NCBI GenBank assembly: GCA_012656075.1
Contig: JAAKBF010000009.1
Coordinates: forward strand, 558,001 to 622,000
Direction: 5' to 3'
Length of the DNA: 64,000 nucleotides
Origin: Phytophthora hibernalis
Taxonomy: Eukaryota > Oomycota > Peronosporomycetes > Peronosporales > Peronosporaceae
Part shown: positions 1-11,186 of the stretch, piece after piece
How the letters are laid out: each line of letters starts with the position of its first letter
Position numbering within the stretch: position 1 is the stretch's first letter
Notes under the pieces: model-generated
What the model was told of the DNA's origin: nothing
Databases searched by the model: none
What the model saw: the letters and a program-made list of their open reading frames with translations, nothing else
Made by a program: the position numbers and the translations under genes

Positions 1-1861
1 CCTCCAGCGGCTCCTTGAAGCGCATGATCGAGGTGCAGACGACGACGGTAACGAAGTCCGTGGCCGGCGAGACGAGCACGACTGTGGAGACGGAGACTCG
101 CGAGGAGGTCGACGACAGTAGTGTCACGAGCACGTCCGCTTCGGACGCGACTCTGGTGAGCTCGTCTACTAAGGAGGAGACCGATGAGGGCGGCGCTGCG
201 GGCGCGACAGTGAAGACTGAGGTGTTCCGTACGGCCGGAGCCAACGGCAGCGTGATCACGAAGACGGTTCGCACGACGATCCGCAAGGTGGCCACCTCCA
301 GCGGCTCCTTGAAGCGCATGATCGAGGTGCAGACGACGACGGTAACGAAGTCCGTGGCCGGCGAGACGAGCACGACTGTGGAGACGGAGACTCGCGAGGA
401 GGTCGACGACAGTAGTGTCACGAGCACGTCCGCTTCGACGCGACTCTGGTGAGCTCGTCTACTAAGGAGGAGACCGATGAGGGCGGCGCTGCGGGCGCGA
501 CAGTGAAGACTGAGGTGTTCCGTACGGCCGGAGCCAACGGCAGCGTGATCACGAAGACGGTTCGCACGACGATCCGCAAGGTGGCCACCTCCAGCGGCTC
601 CTTGAAGCGCATGATCGAGGTGCAGACGACGACGGTAACGAAGTCCGTGGCCGGCGAGACGAGCACGACTGTGGAGACGGAGACTCGCGAGGAGGTCGAC
701 GACAGTAGTGTCACGAGCACGTCCGCTTCGGACGCGACTCTGGTGAGCTCGTCTACTAAGGAGGAGACCGATGAGGGCGGCGCTGCGGGCGCGACAGTGA
801 AGACTGAGGTGTTCCGTACGGCCGGAGCCAACGGCAGCGTGATCACGAAGACGGTTCGCACGACGATCCGCAAGGTGGCCACCTCCAGCGGCTCCTTGAA
901 GCGCATGATCGAGGTGCAGACGACGACGGTAACGAAGTCCGTGGCCGGCGAGACGAGCACGACTGTGGAGACGGAGACTCGCGAGGAGGTCGACGACAGT
1001 AGTGTCACGAGCACGTCCGCTTCGGACGCGACTCTGGTGAGCTCGTCTACTAAGGAGGAGACCGATGAGGGCGGCGCTGCGGGCGCGACAGTGAAGACTG
1101 AGGTGTTCCGTACGGCCGGAGCCAACGGCAGCGTGATCACGAAGACGGTTCGCACGACGATCCGCAAGGTGGCCACCTCCAGCGGCTCCTTGAAGCGCAT
1201 GATCGAGGTGCAGACGACGACGGTAACGAAGTCCGTGGCCGGCGAGACGAGCACGACTGTGGAGACGGAGACTCGCGAGGAGGTCGACGACAGTAGTGTC
1301 ACGAGCACGTCCGCTTCGGACGCGACTCTGGTGAGCTCGTCTACTAAGGAGGAGACCGATGAGGGCGGCGCTGCGGGCGCGACAGTGAAGACTGAGGTGT
1401 TCCGTACGGCCGGAGCCAACGGCAGCGTGATCACGAAGACGGTTCGCACGACGATCCGCAAGGTGGCCACCTCCAGCGGCTCCTTGAAGCGCATGATCGA
1501 GGTGCAGACGACGACGGTAACGAAGTCCGTGGCCGGCGAGACGAGCACGACTGTGGAGACGGAGACTCGCGAGGAGGTCGACGACAGTAGTGTCACGAGC
1601 ACGTCCGCTTCGGACGCGACTCTGGTGAGCTCGTCTACTAAGGAGGAGACCGATGAGGGCGGCGCTGCGGGCGCGACAGTGAAGACTGAGGTGTTCCGTA
1701 CGGCCGGAGCCAACGGCAGCGTGATCACGAAGACGGTTCGCACGACGATCCGCAAGGTGGCCACCTCCAGCGGCTCCTTGAAGCGCATGATCGAGGTGCA
1801 GACGACGACGGTAACGAAGTCCGTGGCCGGCGAGACGAGCACGACTGTGGAGACGGAGACT
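1..1861 (+). repeat. 294-bp coding tandem repeat, about 6.3 copies
   Basis: The same block starts at 1, 295, 588, 882, 1176, 1470 and 1764, which is a 294-bp period except for one 293-bp step caused by the single-base deletion near 436. The copies are almost identical at nucleotide level, which points to recent amplification or homogenisation. The last copy diverges at about 1862. Because the period is a multiple of three, copy-number change keeps the protein frame. Confidence 0.95.
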
Positions 1862-3061
1862 CTCGAGGAAAACGATGATTCTGATATTGGCATGATTGAT
1901 GTCGTGATGGTCGTCGGAACGGACGGTTCAAAACGTAGTCTCAATACATCGACTTTGGAAGACAAGTCAGCATCGGTTGTCGAGAGAACAGGCAAGGGCT
2001 CTGCTTGGTGGAACATGAAACGCCGTCGTCTCGTGAAGACATGGCTTCCTCAATTTGTGTCGTATGTACAGAAGCGCGGCCGAAGTCTGTCGAAGACTAT
2101 GCCCAGGAAGGAACTCCTCAACTTTGCTCGCGATTTTTGCGACCAGAACTTTGTGAGCTTTGAGGATGGTTTCTTCAATGCAGGCACGTACGAAGAAAAG
2201 CGTGCTACCTGGACGATTGCTCGCTCGCTGTCTTTCCACTACCCCGGTGTCGCTGTTCAGCAGCTTGGTCTCGGTGTAGGCAAGTTCCAACGCACACTGC
2301 TGATTGACGAAGTGTGCCACACCCGAAATGGCCCTGACGGAACGGATGTGGAGTTTGTGCTTTCGGCGCTCCAGGTTGTGCCGAAGAGATGCGCGTACTA
2401 CGAGGATGTTCTGATCCTGGAGAATGGTGAAGTGCTGTTCCACGGCACTGGTGAGTCGCTCATCGCGTACTTCCAGGAGCTCGGGTTTGTGTGTGCTCCG
2501 GGTGTGAATGTGTCCGACTACTTGCTGAACCTGACCGAGGAGCAGCAAGTGCACCACCAGGTTACTATGGTCCAAGGTTTCAACAACCAGCGGCAACTGC
2601 GTCGCAGTCGGATGTTCTCCGGCATGATGAAGTTTGCCGACGATATGGTGCTCGTTACGGGTGGTCCTGGGGCTGGAGTGTCGTCCCGAACAAGCACTCC
2701 GGTGGCCAGTCCGGCGCGCAGTGGCTCGACGGCCAGGTTGAGCACGTCGCACTCACCTCTGCGTCGGCAGCTCAAGCACCGATTCGCTCAAGGATCCCCG
2801 GCCAGATCACCGATCGGATCCCCGATGAATTCTGCTGCTGGCTTCGTATCGCCGCAGGCTACGAGGAACATGAAGATCACGACGTACTCGTCCCCGGGAT
2901 CGAGCAAGGCGACTGCGGGCTCGACCACGTCTCGCAAGATCACCATCGAAGGAGACTTTACTGTCATCACGACGGAAGTCACGTCGCCCCGCGGCACCAC
3001 GCGAGTGTCCACGGCGCGTCACCTCACCAAGAAGAGCGGGCCCACCACCACCGCCGCCTAA
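1..3061 (+). CDS. Tandem-repeat protein with C-terminal ABCG/PDR-like fragment (5' end outside window)
   Basis: The first 1.86 kb encode a 98-residue Thr/Ser/Val-rich unit (it includes the string VQTTTVTKSVAGETSTTVE) repeated about 6.3 times and running off the left edge. A unique region follows. Around 2340-2545 it resembles the end of a PDR-type ABCG nucleotide-binding domain and its linker (EDVLILENGEVLFHG, then YFQELGF and VSDYLLNL). No Walker A, signature or Walker B motif is present, so it should not hydrolyse ATP. The tail is Ser/Pro/Thr-rich low complexity, ending at a TAA. A one-base deletion near 436 (CTTCGACG where the other copies have CTTCGGACG) breaks the frame: reading from the left stops at 452, and the rest is open from 449. 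I do not recognise a named family. It may be a chimeric gene or a decayed transporter fused to a repeat protein. Confidence 0.6.
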
Positions 3062-3221
3062 GCCCTGCATGTCGTATTACTTCAAGCAATAGCTAGATAG
3101 CTTACCTAACTGCATGTCGTATACATGTAATACATTGATTTGTTTTGTACCAAGTTGCCTTTTTGAACGAGAAGATGTAGCCATTTCCACCACTTGTCAT
3201 AATTCAAATAAAACAGGCGGC

Positions 3222-4865
3222 ATGACGGGCGGCAATGGGCTGCGCTCGCAGCAGCAGGAGACCGAGAGCAAGGAGCGCGAGCTCATGGACCTCAAGATGG
3301 AGGTGACGCACCTGCGTGCGCGACTGCAGCAGCGCGTGGGCGGCGACGCGACGGCGGCGGAACTCGAGGCCGATGCCTTCGCACTGCAGTCGGCGCTGGG
3401 CGAGGCGCAGACGACCGCCAGGGCACGCGAGACGGAGCTACAGGTGCTCAATGCTAAAAACGAAAAGGCCCTGGAAGGCATATTTAAGCTGGACGAGGCC
3501 TGGCAGACGAGCAAGCAACAGACGCGACAGGCGCAGGACGCGCTGCAGGTGGCGGAGCGGCGGCTCGAGGACGAGACACAACGAGGCCAAGCGCTGCAGT
3601 GTCAGCTCCAGGTAGCCAGCGACAGGGAGACGACGCTCTCGAAGAGGCTGGACGCACTGGAGCAGCAGAAGCAGCAGGTGCAGCAGCAGAGAGACGCGCG
3701 CGCCGCGGAGGCCCAGCGCCGAGAACTGCAGGTGCACGAGCTCAGGGCGCAATTTGAGACAACGAGACAGAAGCTGGAGACGCAACTGAAGGAGCAGGAA
3801 GGGGCCACGAGAGAAGATGTCAGGAGGCTGCAGGAACAGCTGCAGAAGGCGCAAGAGAACGCGGCGGCGCTGAGGGAGAGGTCCACGCCAGGCAGCAGGA
3901 AGCAGCCACAGTCGACGCAGAGCTGAGGGACGTGAAGGATTCCGAGGCGACTGTGAAGCAAAGACTCGTGAAGCTCACGGAGGACCTCGCGATGTTTCGG
4001 GTGCACTTGGAGTCGGCGAAACAGGTGGCGGTGGAGAGTACGGCGAGAGCCACGCACGCTGAGATGGAGAGTGACAGCATGAGGAGGGAGCTGGAGGAAC
4101 GCGACAACGTGTTGGTCGAGAAAGAGCAGGCAATACGCGCTGGAGGAGGAGCTCATTCGAAAGCAGACTGTCCTAGAGGAAGAGGTGGCTAGAAAGAAAC
4201 AGGCTGTTGGGGAGACGGAACGGCGCTTGACGACAGAGTGCCAGGAAATGCTGCAAGCTCAGGAAGAGACATGGAGTTGTCGGGAGAAGGCTCTACAAGA
4301 CCAGGCAGAGGGCTACAAACAGGAAGTGACACGCATACAGGCGTTTCAAGTGGAGTTGGTGCACCTGCTGCAGCCTGCAGATAATGAGGAGCAGCCTGAA
4401 AGCGTCGAGTGTGCCAAGCTCCAAACGCTTGTAGAGCAGGAGGTCAGCAAACGAGAGGCCCTCATGACGAATCTCGAGCAAATGAAGGTGAAACTTGCCG
4501 CGACACAACGACAGCTTGGATCTCAGAAGCAGCTCGAGACTGACAACTCAAAACTACGCGCCGAGTATGAGAAGGCAAAGCTGGCAATGGAGCGCATGGC
4601 AAAACGAAAAGCGAAGAGTTTTGCTCCAGCCACTTCACTGCCAGGGCGGTCAATTGACCGCGGCGGTAGTAAAAGCAGCTTCTCGGAGATGAGCGCCGGC
4701 AAGGAAAACAAACTCGCAACGAGAGTGGTGCCACCATTCGTGAAGCGAAAGCTGGAGACGGGCGGAGGAAACAGCAACGATGTCAGGACGACACCTCAAA
4801 AGGCACAGCGCTCAAGGCACGTGTATGTGGCCTCTCGGTATCTTAATGGTGCATCCAAGCGTTGA
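3222..4865 (+). CDS. Long coiled-coil protein, about 547 aa, two compensating frameshifts
   Basis: The product is almost entirely Glu/Gln/Arg/Leu-rich heptad coiled coil, from residue 5 to about 450. A short basic, Ser-rich tail follows (around 4600-4865) and ends at TGA. I chose the ATG at 3222 because coiled-coil composition begins there and the sequence upstream looks like untranslated DNA. The frame breaks twice. Near 3870-3890 one base appears lost; the coiled coil continues in another frame through 3900-4140. Near 4143 one base appears gained (ATACGCGCTGGAG) and the first frame resumes. The two shifts cancel, which suggests sequence errors more than decay. Such proteins are often cytoskeletal or kinetochore components, but nothing here identifies a family. 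Confidence 0.6.
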
Positions 4866-5019
4866 AGCAAACAAGACACGAAGGAATTTCTGTTGGTATA
4901 CTAGCTCTTCATAATTCTTAAAATCAGACAAACTGGAAATGCAAATCGTCCGCGTAAGTTGTTCACAAAGAAACTCTGGCTAACTACTGTCAAGACAACG
5001 CCAAGCGCACAGGACATGA

Positions 5020-6350
5020 TCACAGCTCTTGCTTCTCCGTCGGGAAAGGCTTCTCCTGCTGCTGGGGCTGGTGCAGTGACCAGCCAGGCACACTCTTCTG
5101 ATCCTTCACACGCAGCCGAATGGTTTCAAAGCACTGAAAGGCCTCGGATGGCTGGATCTCGCCGTCCACAATCACCGCAGAGGCTGTGTCCTTTGCGCTG
5201 AGGTAGCACGGCACGTACTCGTTCACTTGACCAAACGTCACAAGTACACCGCCATTGCTAAGCTGTTGCGAGAAACGCTTCGGGCAAGCTTGAGCATGCT
5301 GCTGCTGAATGCCGCCCCAGTAGGGCGCCCAGGCCACTGAGGCGCCCTCCTCTAGGTTCTGTCCGTCGATTGCGACCTACAAATAGCGCAAATAAAACAG
5401 TTTGCACTTCACGACAACACCCAACTATCACCACAATGGATACTTACGAAAATGCTTTCGTTGGCGAAGGCAAAGGTGGGGTCCAGGGAGAAGATCTCGA
5501 CGGCCGCACGCTGCTGGATCTTGACCTCTGTCGCCACATTGAATGCCACGTAGATCGCCGCAGCCAGGAGTACGAGCGTCTTCGCCCACACCCGATGGAA
5601 GCAGGTCACCGTCAGCACGACACCGGCCACCAACGCCGCCAGTTCTCGCACCACGGGCGCGTCAAGACTCGCCACCAGAGTCCACATATCCTCATCCAGC
5701 CGTCTCAACGGGGCGGTCGGACTCGTGCCCAGCGACAGCGCCTCCGCCACTCTCTGACCCAACTCTCTGCCCCCTTGCAACAGTCTCTCTGCACACTGCA
5801 CAGGCGGCTGCACGTCCAACTGTCTCCAGTGGCCTCCTACCGCCCCTTCACTGCAGGACGCGCCGTACAGCGCCAGCGTCGCCACGCCCAGCGTCGCCAC
5901 GTTCAGCAGCACTTTGCTCAGCGTTTCAACCAATCGGAGACTCTGCAGCGGCCAAAGTTGTCCATCCACGCGAGGTAGTGACGCGTACAGCAGCAGCGGC
6001 GCCACCGTCAGCGAGGCCAGCGTCCAGCCCACGTTCTGCACGAGACCATCGCCAGCCACCCACCGCTGGGCGAAGGACGGCGTCGACTGCGGTCTGTCCA
6101 GCCAATCATCTGCGTTGTCCTCGGACTCGTCCGAGTCGGAGTGCCACGCGTCCTCGTCACTGGCGTCCTCACTGGCGTCCGAGTTTTCCTCCTCCAGCTC
6201 GTCCCAGCCGCGCTGCGACGCGTCGGCCGCCAGCAGCGCGTCGATCTGCTCGTCCTTGGTCTGGATGTATGCGTCGTTCCACTTGTCGTCGATGAACACG
6301 GGCTGGTTGGCCGCCTTGGAGCGCGACCGCGTCAGCATCTTGAGCTCCAT
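5020..6350 (-). CDS. Predicted four-helix membrane protein, unknown family
   Basis: There are two exons, 6350-5448 and 5376-5020, with a 71-nt intron (GTAAGT donor, TTTGTAG acceptor); the spliced length is 419 aa. The N-terminal 100 residues are soluble and very acidic (runs of Glu, Asp, Ser). Four hydrophobic segments follow: two close together around residues 108-165, then two more around 240-285 (AALVAGVVLTVTCF and LVLLAAAIYVAF). The C-terminal soluble part lies in exon 2 and contains WAPYWGGI and a Gln/Pro-rich end. The topology suggests an endomembrane or nuclear-envelope protein, but I do not recognise the family. The gene is convergent with the coiled-coil gene to its left. Confidence 0.7.
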
Positions 6351-6498
6351 AGGCTGGCGGAAATGAGACTTTTCAAACCGTTTGAACCGATCCCATCAAT
6401 CAATCGAAAGCCAAAGTCTTTGTACACAAAAGTCTTCACCACAGCCAAGTACGTCAGCAGAAGCTCGTGGAGGACAGATGAAGGTCAGTAACTTGAAG

Positions 6499-6738
6499 AT
6501 GGCGATCAAGGACTCCTAGAGCAGGAGGCAACCCAGAGTTCCTTCGTCGAAGCTGAAGATCTTTCTGGCGAAAAAGAGCGAGGCGTGGCTGGACTGGGCT
6601 GGCTCGGAAGCTGTGTTTCCGACGTTACAGGTTAAGGACGCCAAGTTCCGCGGCAACCCAGTTAACCAGGTGTTTCCTGGAGAAGTTTGGACGAAATTGT
6701 CGGGGATCACTGGAATTGAGTCCAGCCAAATTACGTGA
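6499..6738 (+). pseudogene. Crinkler (CRN)-like N-terminal fragment, decayed
   Basis: The forward frame at 6550 reads KLKIFLAKKSEAWLDW. This closely resembles the LxLFLAK translocation-domain motif and following W-L residues of oomycete CRN effectors. An ATG lies just upstream (6499), but the frame has a TAG at 6517 and ends at TGA 6736. No DWL domain or C-terminal effector domain can be read downstream. CRN pseudogenes are common in Phytophthora genomes, so a relic is plausible. The call rests on one short motif. Confidence 0.35.
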
Positions 6739-7692
6739 TTCTATGTGTTGGCAGCTTGCAGAAGCTGCAGCATGAACCAGGACGTAAAAATTCGGAGTTT
6801 TATACGGCGTTTGATTCGTTTTGTGATCTCGTCAATCCGTCCAAGTGTTTTGTGATTGTGTTTTGCTCGGCAACTATTTACGTAGTACTGAAGTACCAGC
6901 CAGTGGATGAATTTTTCGTCGATTCGCCACAATGGACAGTGATGCTGCAAACTACTTCTCTTGATCGTCCAAGAATCAACGGAAACGCCGTATTTGAGGC
7001 ATTCGAAGATAGTGGTGGATCTTTGACGCAGGTTTTGGTGATACGGGAGGACATGGCAGAGCATTGGAAGAATTGTTCAAAGTGATGCTGAAAACCTAGG
7101 GGCAAACGCTTGAGTTCATTCCGGTGATACACAGCGTACTGACAGCCATTCGAATAGCATTCCCTGAGATTTTTGCCCAGATGCGCAAGCTTTTCTTGCG
7201 GTGTTTTCTCGTCGGATTGTTGATGCTTTGGAGAACTTGGTGTTAATGAGGTCCCCTATTTGATTACCTAGAAACTATAGAGTCCTGAAAGTCGCTGGGG
7301 GCGTCGAAGCCCAATATCCCTGTGGGACTTTAACCCATCGTTCAACACTTTGTTGATGTATCGAGGCCGTGGTGAACGGCAGATGAACTTTTCGGAAGCA
7401 GGAGGGTCACCAGCGTCATTCTTGTGGTAGTTCGGATTCTTCCGGCAATATTCTCTTGACATCACAAGGCAGCTCTGTAGGTGTCCAAACCACTCTTCCT
7501 CTCGATACACTGACACTTGAATTCACGTCAATGATTGAGGTGGGTGATGATAGAGATGATAGAGAAGACATCGAGACTTGAGGAGATTCGGCATGCAGTG
7601 AAACATAATGTTGGCTGAACATGCGCTGTAGTCCCCAGAAATTGGGGCTATGCTTGTCGATAATGCTTGGCCATTGCGTCGCCATGGCCACG
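6739..7692. other. Intergenic, no supported gene
   Basis: About 950 bp lie between the CRN-like relic and the 3' end of the RAD5-like gene. Short open frames exist on both strands (for example 6735-7085 forward) but none shows a recognisable domain, biased coding composition or a splice context. It is AT-richer than the flanking genes and may hold more decayed effector sequence. Confidence 0.5.
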
Positions 7693-10600
7693 TCAGCGGA
7701 AAAAGCTGCGCAGGTCGTCCAGGTTGAGCCGCTCGCTGCGCCGCTCGTCGTGCGGTTTGGCTGCGACCAGTACGTGCTTGGCCAGCTTCTCTTTGCGCTG
7801 CTGCAGCTGCAAAATCATGTCCTCCACGGTGTCCTTCATCACGTAGCGCTTCACGATCACGTCCTGGGTCTGGCCCAGGCGGTGCACTCGGTCCACGGCC
7901 TGCTCCTCCACGCCAGGATTCCACCACGGGTCGAGCAGAATCACCACTGACGCACACGTGAGGTTGAGCCCCACGCCGCCGGCTTTCAGACTGATGACCA
8001 GCACCTCGATGCTCGGGTCCTTCTCAAACTTGGTCAGCACGCGCTCGCGAGCCTCATGGCTTAGTCCACCGTTGAACGTGCAGTGCGAGAACCCGTGGCG
8101 TGTGAGCAGCTGCGACACCATGTCCAGCATCGACGTCCACTGCGAGAACACTACCACTTTGCGCTTCTGTTCGGAAGTCTCAGCGTTGTCATTCTCCACC
8201 TTGATAGCCTTCAGATCGCGGAGCAACTGCTGCAGCTTGGAACTTTCGAAGCCCGTACCATCTTCGTCACCTGCAAGCTTGTCTATCGTCTCGCGGCTGT
8301 TATTAGGCGAGCTGGCAGGCTTGCTGTCGGTGTCCTGAACTTTTGAGGCAGCAGGTGGAGGCAGCTTGAACACCTTCGCCATGTCCACCACAGTTCGGCA
8401 CACGGGGCAGCCGTTCTCGGGGTCGTTGGCAAGACTATCGCGCAGACACTGGTCACATAAGACGTGGGCGCATGGAGTCAGCACGGCATTTTGCGGTGGG
8501 TCTAAGCAGATTGGACACTCTTGCGACTCTAAGCCGTCTTCGACCTGAGCAAGCACACTTTGAATGTAAGATGTGGTCAAGCCACCTGATGATTTTCTGT
8601 CTTTGTCGCCGGAGCTGTTCCCATTTTCAAGGAGCTGCGTGCGGTTGCAGACTTGCATGTCTTTTTGAAGTTGCGCAGCTATCCGCTGGTAGTATGCTTC
8701 GGAGCTCTCGTTTTGTTGTGGCTGAAAAGCTGACCTGGTCGACTTCGCTGCACTCGTGCCTGCATTCGTGTCGTCGGGCTTCAGAGCCTGCTCGAAATCT
8801 TTTCCAAGGGCAAGCAATGGATGGTCGCATGCTTGTCGGAGTCGTAGCAATAGAGCGAAGATGGCCACGTAGCTTGTCATCGCCGAGCCACTTGCCACAA
8901 ATCCGTTGAACTCTGCTCTGCTTTTATCGTACACAGCTTGATAAAAAGCACGTTCATCAGGAGAGAACTCAAGTTTTACTAGCTCAATGTGTTTTGGTGG
9001 GAGCTGGACGATCATCTTGCCATGCTTGTCTCGCGAATGCTTTGTGCGACGTAGCAATACCGGCGTTAGAATCGCCTTCAGGCGGCCTAGCGCGTTCATA
9101 TCATCACCATCCTCGTACGGTTTGGTAATAACTCGCTTCCACCATGCAACTCGAGACCACGGCTGGTACTGGAGGAAACAGAGGAGGGAGAACATGTCAT
9201 CGAGAGTGTTCTGGATGGGCGTGCCAGTCAGACACCAACGATGGGTTGCTGTTATAGCGGAGCATGCCTTGAAGTACCCTGTAGCTCTATTCTTGATGCT
9301 GTGGGCTTCGTCTAGTATGACACGATTCCATTCGGTCGTCGTGAGGAGACCTTTCTTTCCGAACTCTGCCGATAGCACTCCGTACGTGGTTAGCACCAAG
9401 TCACTCTTGCTGAAAGTCCCCAACGAGGACCCAGTACCGGCGTCACGATCATCACCGTAGTAAACATGAACGCTCAACGTGTTCGGTAGAAAGCGTTGTT
9501 GAGCTTCATTCTTCCACTGGTGGAGCAAACTTAATGGGCACACCACCAAGGTCTTTCCCGTCGATTTCCGTTTGCCACGACTGTCTTCTGCAGACTTTTC
9601 TTCTCCAATGTGCTTTTGGTATGCAATCAGTGAAAGCATCATCATCGTTTTACCTGCGAGCGCACAGAATACGTTAGCCCTGCGCTCGTTTTCATTACAG
9701 CGCTTGCCTGCGTACTAGCTTACCCATTCCCATGTCATCCGCCAAAATTCCTCCTAAACAGGGCGTGGGAGGTTCAGGTCGAGTCAACGACGCACTCTTC
9801 TCGAACGGGTTGACAAAATATGAACTATCGGGCCGGAAGTGACGCTCCTCCCACATCTGAAATGGCAGCAACACGGTTGGCAAGAACAATACTTGTGCGT
9901 CACGACAACTCACAAACCGAAGTACTTACCGGATCATTGCTCTCTTGCTCACTGACGCCGTTCTTCAGCTGGTCTTCTCGCCACAGCATCCACCTCAAAG
10001 CCTGTTTCTGATGATCTCGTAGCTCGATCGCATTCAGATACGGCACGAGATGCTCCGACGGATCCGCATCCGAGCCGTCTGCCACATTCTGAAGGTCACT
10101 TGATCCAACGCACTCCGAGAACAAGGCATCCAAGTCCTCCGGGTTCACTTGTGCCGACGGGTCCTCCTCCGTCGGGCGAGATGCCAATGCATCCAAAGAC
10201 GGGGCTTCTGCGCCGTTCACCATCTGCAGTAAGTTGTACAGTGCATCCGAGAGGTGGAAGTTCGCATCGCCTTCCTTGAACGCATCGAACGCCTTGACAC
10301 TCACGTACACGAACACGCTCACCTGCACAACCACCACAATCAATAAACTGCCAAAACTCACGCAACCCAATCGCATGCAGTGTACGTACATCAAAGGACG
10401 CGAACATGTGCAACGACATCGGTGGCGTTTCACAAACGCCTGCCAACTTCACGAGGCCGCTTTTCATGAGTGGATGCAGCAGCATCTCCAGGTTCCTCTC
10501 CAGGCGTCCGATCTGCGTGTGCTGCAGCGTCGCAATCCTCACGATTCCCCTGAAACCGTCGAGCTCGAGAGTCCTGGCCTGAGTCTCTTCTTGCCCGCGT

Positions 10601-11090
10601 TCTCCGCCTGCAGCAGCAGTTCGTCCCCCGTCCGAAGCGCGACGCCCTGGCGGTTCACTGCGGCCTGCATGGAGCTCTTGTCCAGCACGCGGAACGGATG
10701 GTCCACACTCTGCAGCTTGTCCAGCACCTGCTGCAGCCTGCGATCGGCCTCCTCGTCCGCCTGCGCTGCGGTCTCCTGTGTCGCCAGTCGCTCAAAGTGC
10801 TCGGAGGCGGCCACTGGGACACTGAAGCAGTTGCGCTGCAGCAGAGACAGCAGCTGGGCGGGTGGCAGGTCGATGCCCAGCTCCTGCAGCTGCCGCAGCT
10901 TCTTCTGTACGCGCTGCTGCTCCTGCGCCGCTGAGCTGCCGACGCTAAAGAGCAGCGACGGACTCTGCGTCTTGGTCGGCGCCTTCTTCGCAGCTGGAGA
11001 CGATGGTCGAGCGGTCGTGCACATGGCGCAGTGACGCGCAGACGTCGCGTTCTCGAACGTGCAGCGCGAGCAGCTCCACGCCATTACCAA
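7693..11090 (-). CDS. RAD5: RAD5/HLTF-type SNF2 helicase with RanBP2 zinc finger, HIRAN and RING
   Basis: This is a DNA-damage-tolerance translocase and E3 ligase of the RAD5/HLTF/SHPRH class. In known members it polyubiquitinates PCNA and remodels stalled forks in the nucleus. Exons are 11090-10390, 10322-9930, 9856-9724 and 9653-7693, with introns of 67, 73 and 70 nt; length is about 1,062 aa. In order, the protein has an N-terminal RanBP2-type finger (WSCSRCTFENATSARHCAMC), a HIRAN domain around 10545-10300, SNF2 motif I (DDMGMGKT) and DEAH (ILDEAHSIKN). A RING inserted between the helicase lobes follows (CPICLDPP, then CAHVLCDQC and CPVC). Last is the C-terminal helicase lobe (VVVFSQWTSM, DPWWNPGVEEQAVDRVHRLGQ). 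One base appears missing in the C run at 10547-10550 of the forward strand (a G run in the gene), inside the HIRAN domain. The gene is divergent from CDK5RAP1, with 96 bp between starts. Confidence 0.93.
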
Positions 11091-11186
11091 AAGTCAACCC
11101 ACTAAAACTGAGGCCCAATATTTGAGTGGGACCATTCGACGGACTATTTCGATTCTGCTGGTCCAGTCACTATTTCAATCCGAAGG

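Noticed and set aside
418..2016. 532-codon reverse-strand open frame across the repeat array
   Set aside because: It is the antisense shadow of the 294-bp coding repeat; because the period is a multiple of three any open antisense unit stays open. The forward frame continues into the unique C-terminus with an ABCG-like segment.
1967..2752. 261-codon reverse frame
   Set aside because: Antisense to the unique part of the repeat protein, His/Arg-rich with no domain; typical shadow frame in GC-rich DNA.
5370..6366. Forward open frames over the four-helix membrane protein
   Set aside because: Low-complexity Ser/Arg/Pro frames antisense to a gene with a well-formed intron and hydrophobic helices.
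10323..10560. HIRAN-region frame change in the RAD5-like gene read as an intron
   Set aside because: No GT-AG pair fits the change at about 10547; one extra base in the C run joins the frames with HIRAN motifs on both sides.
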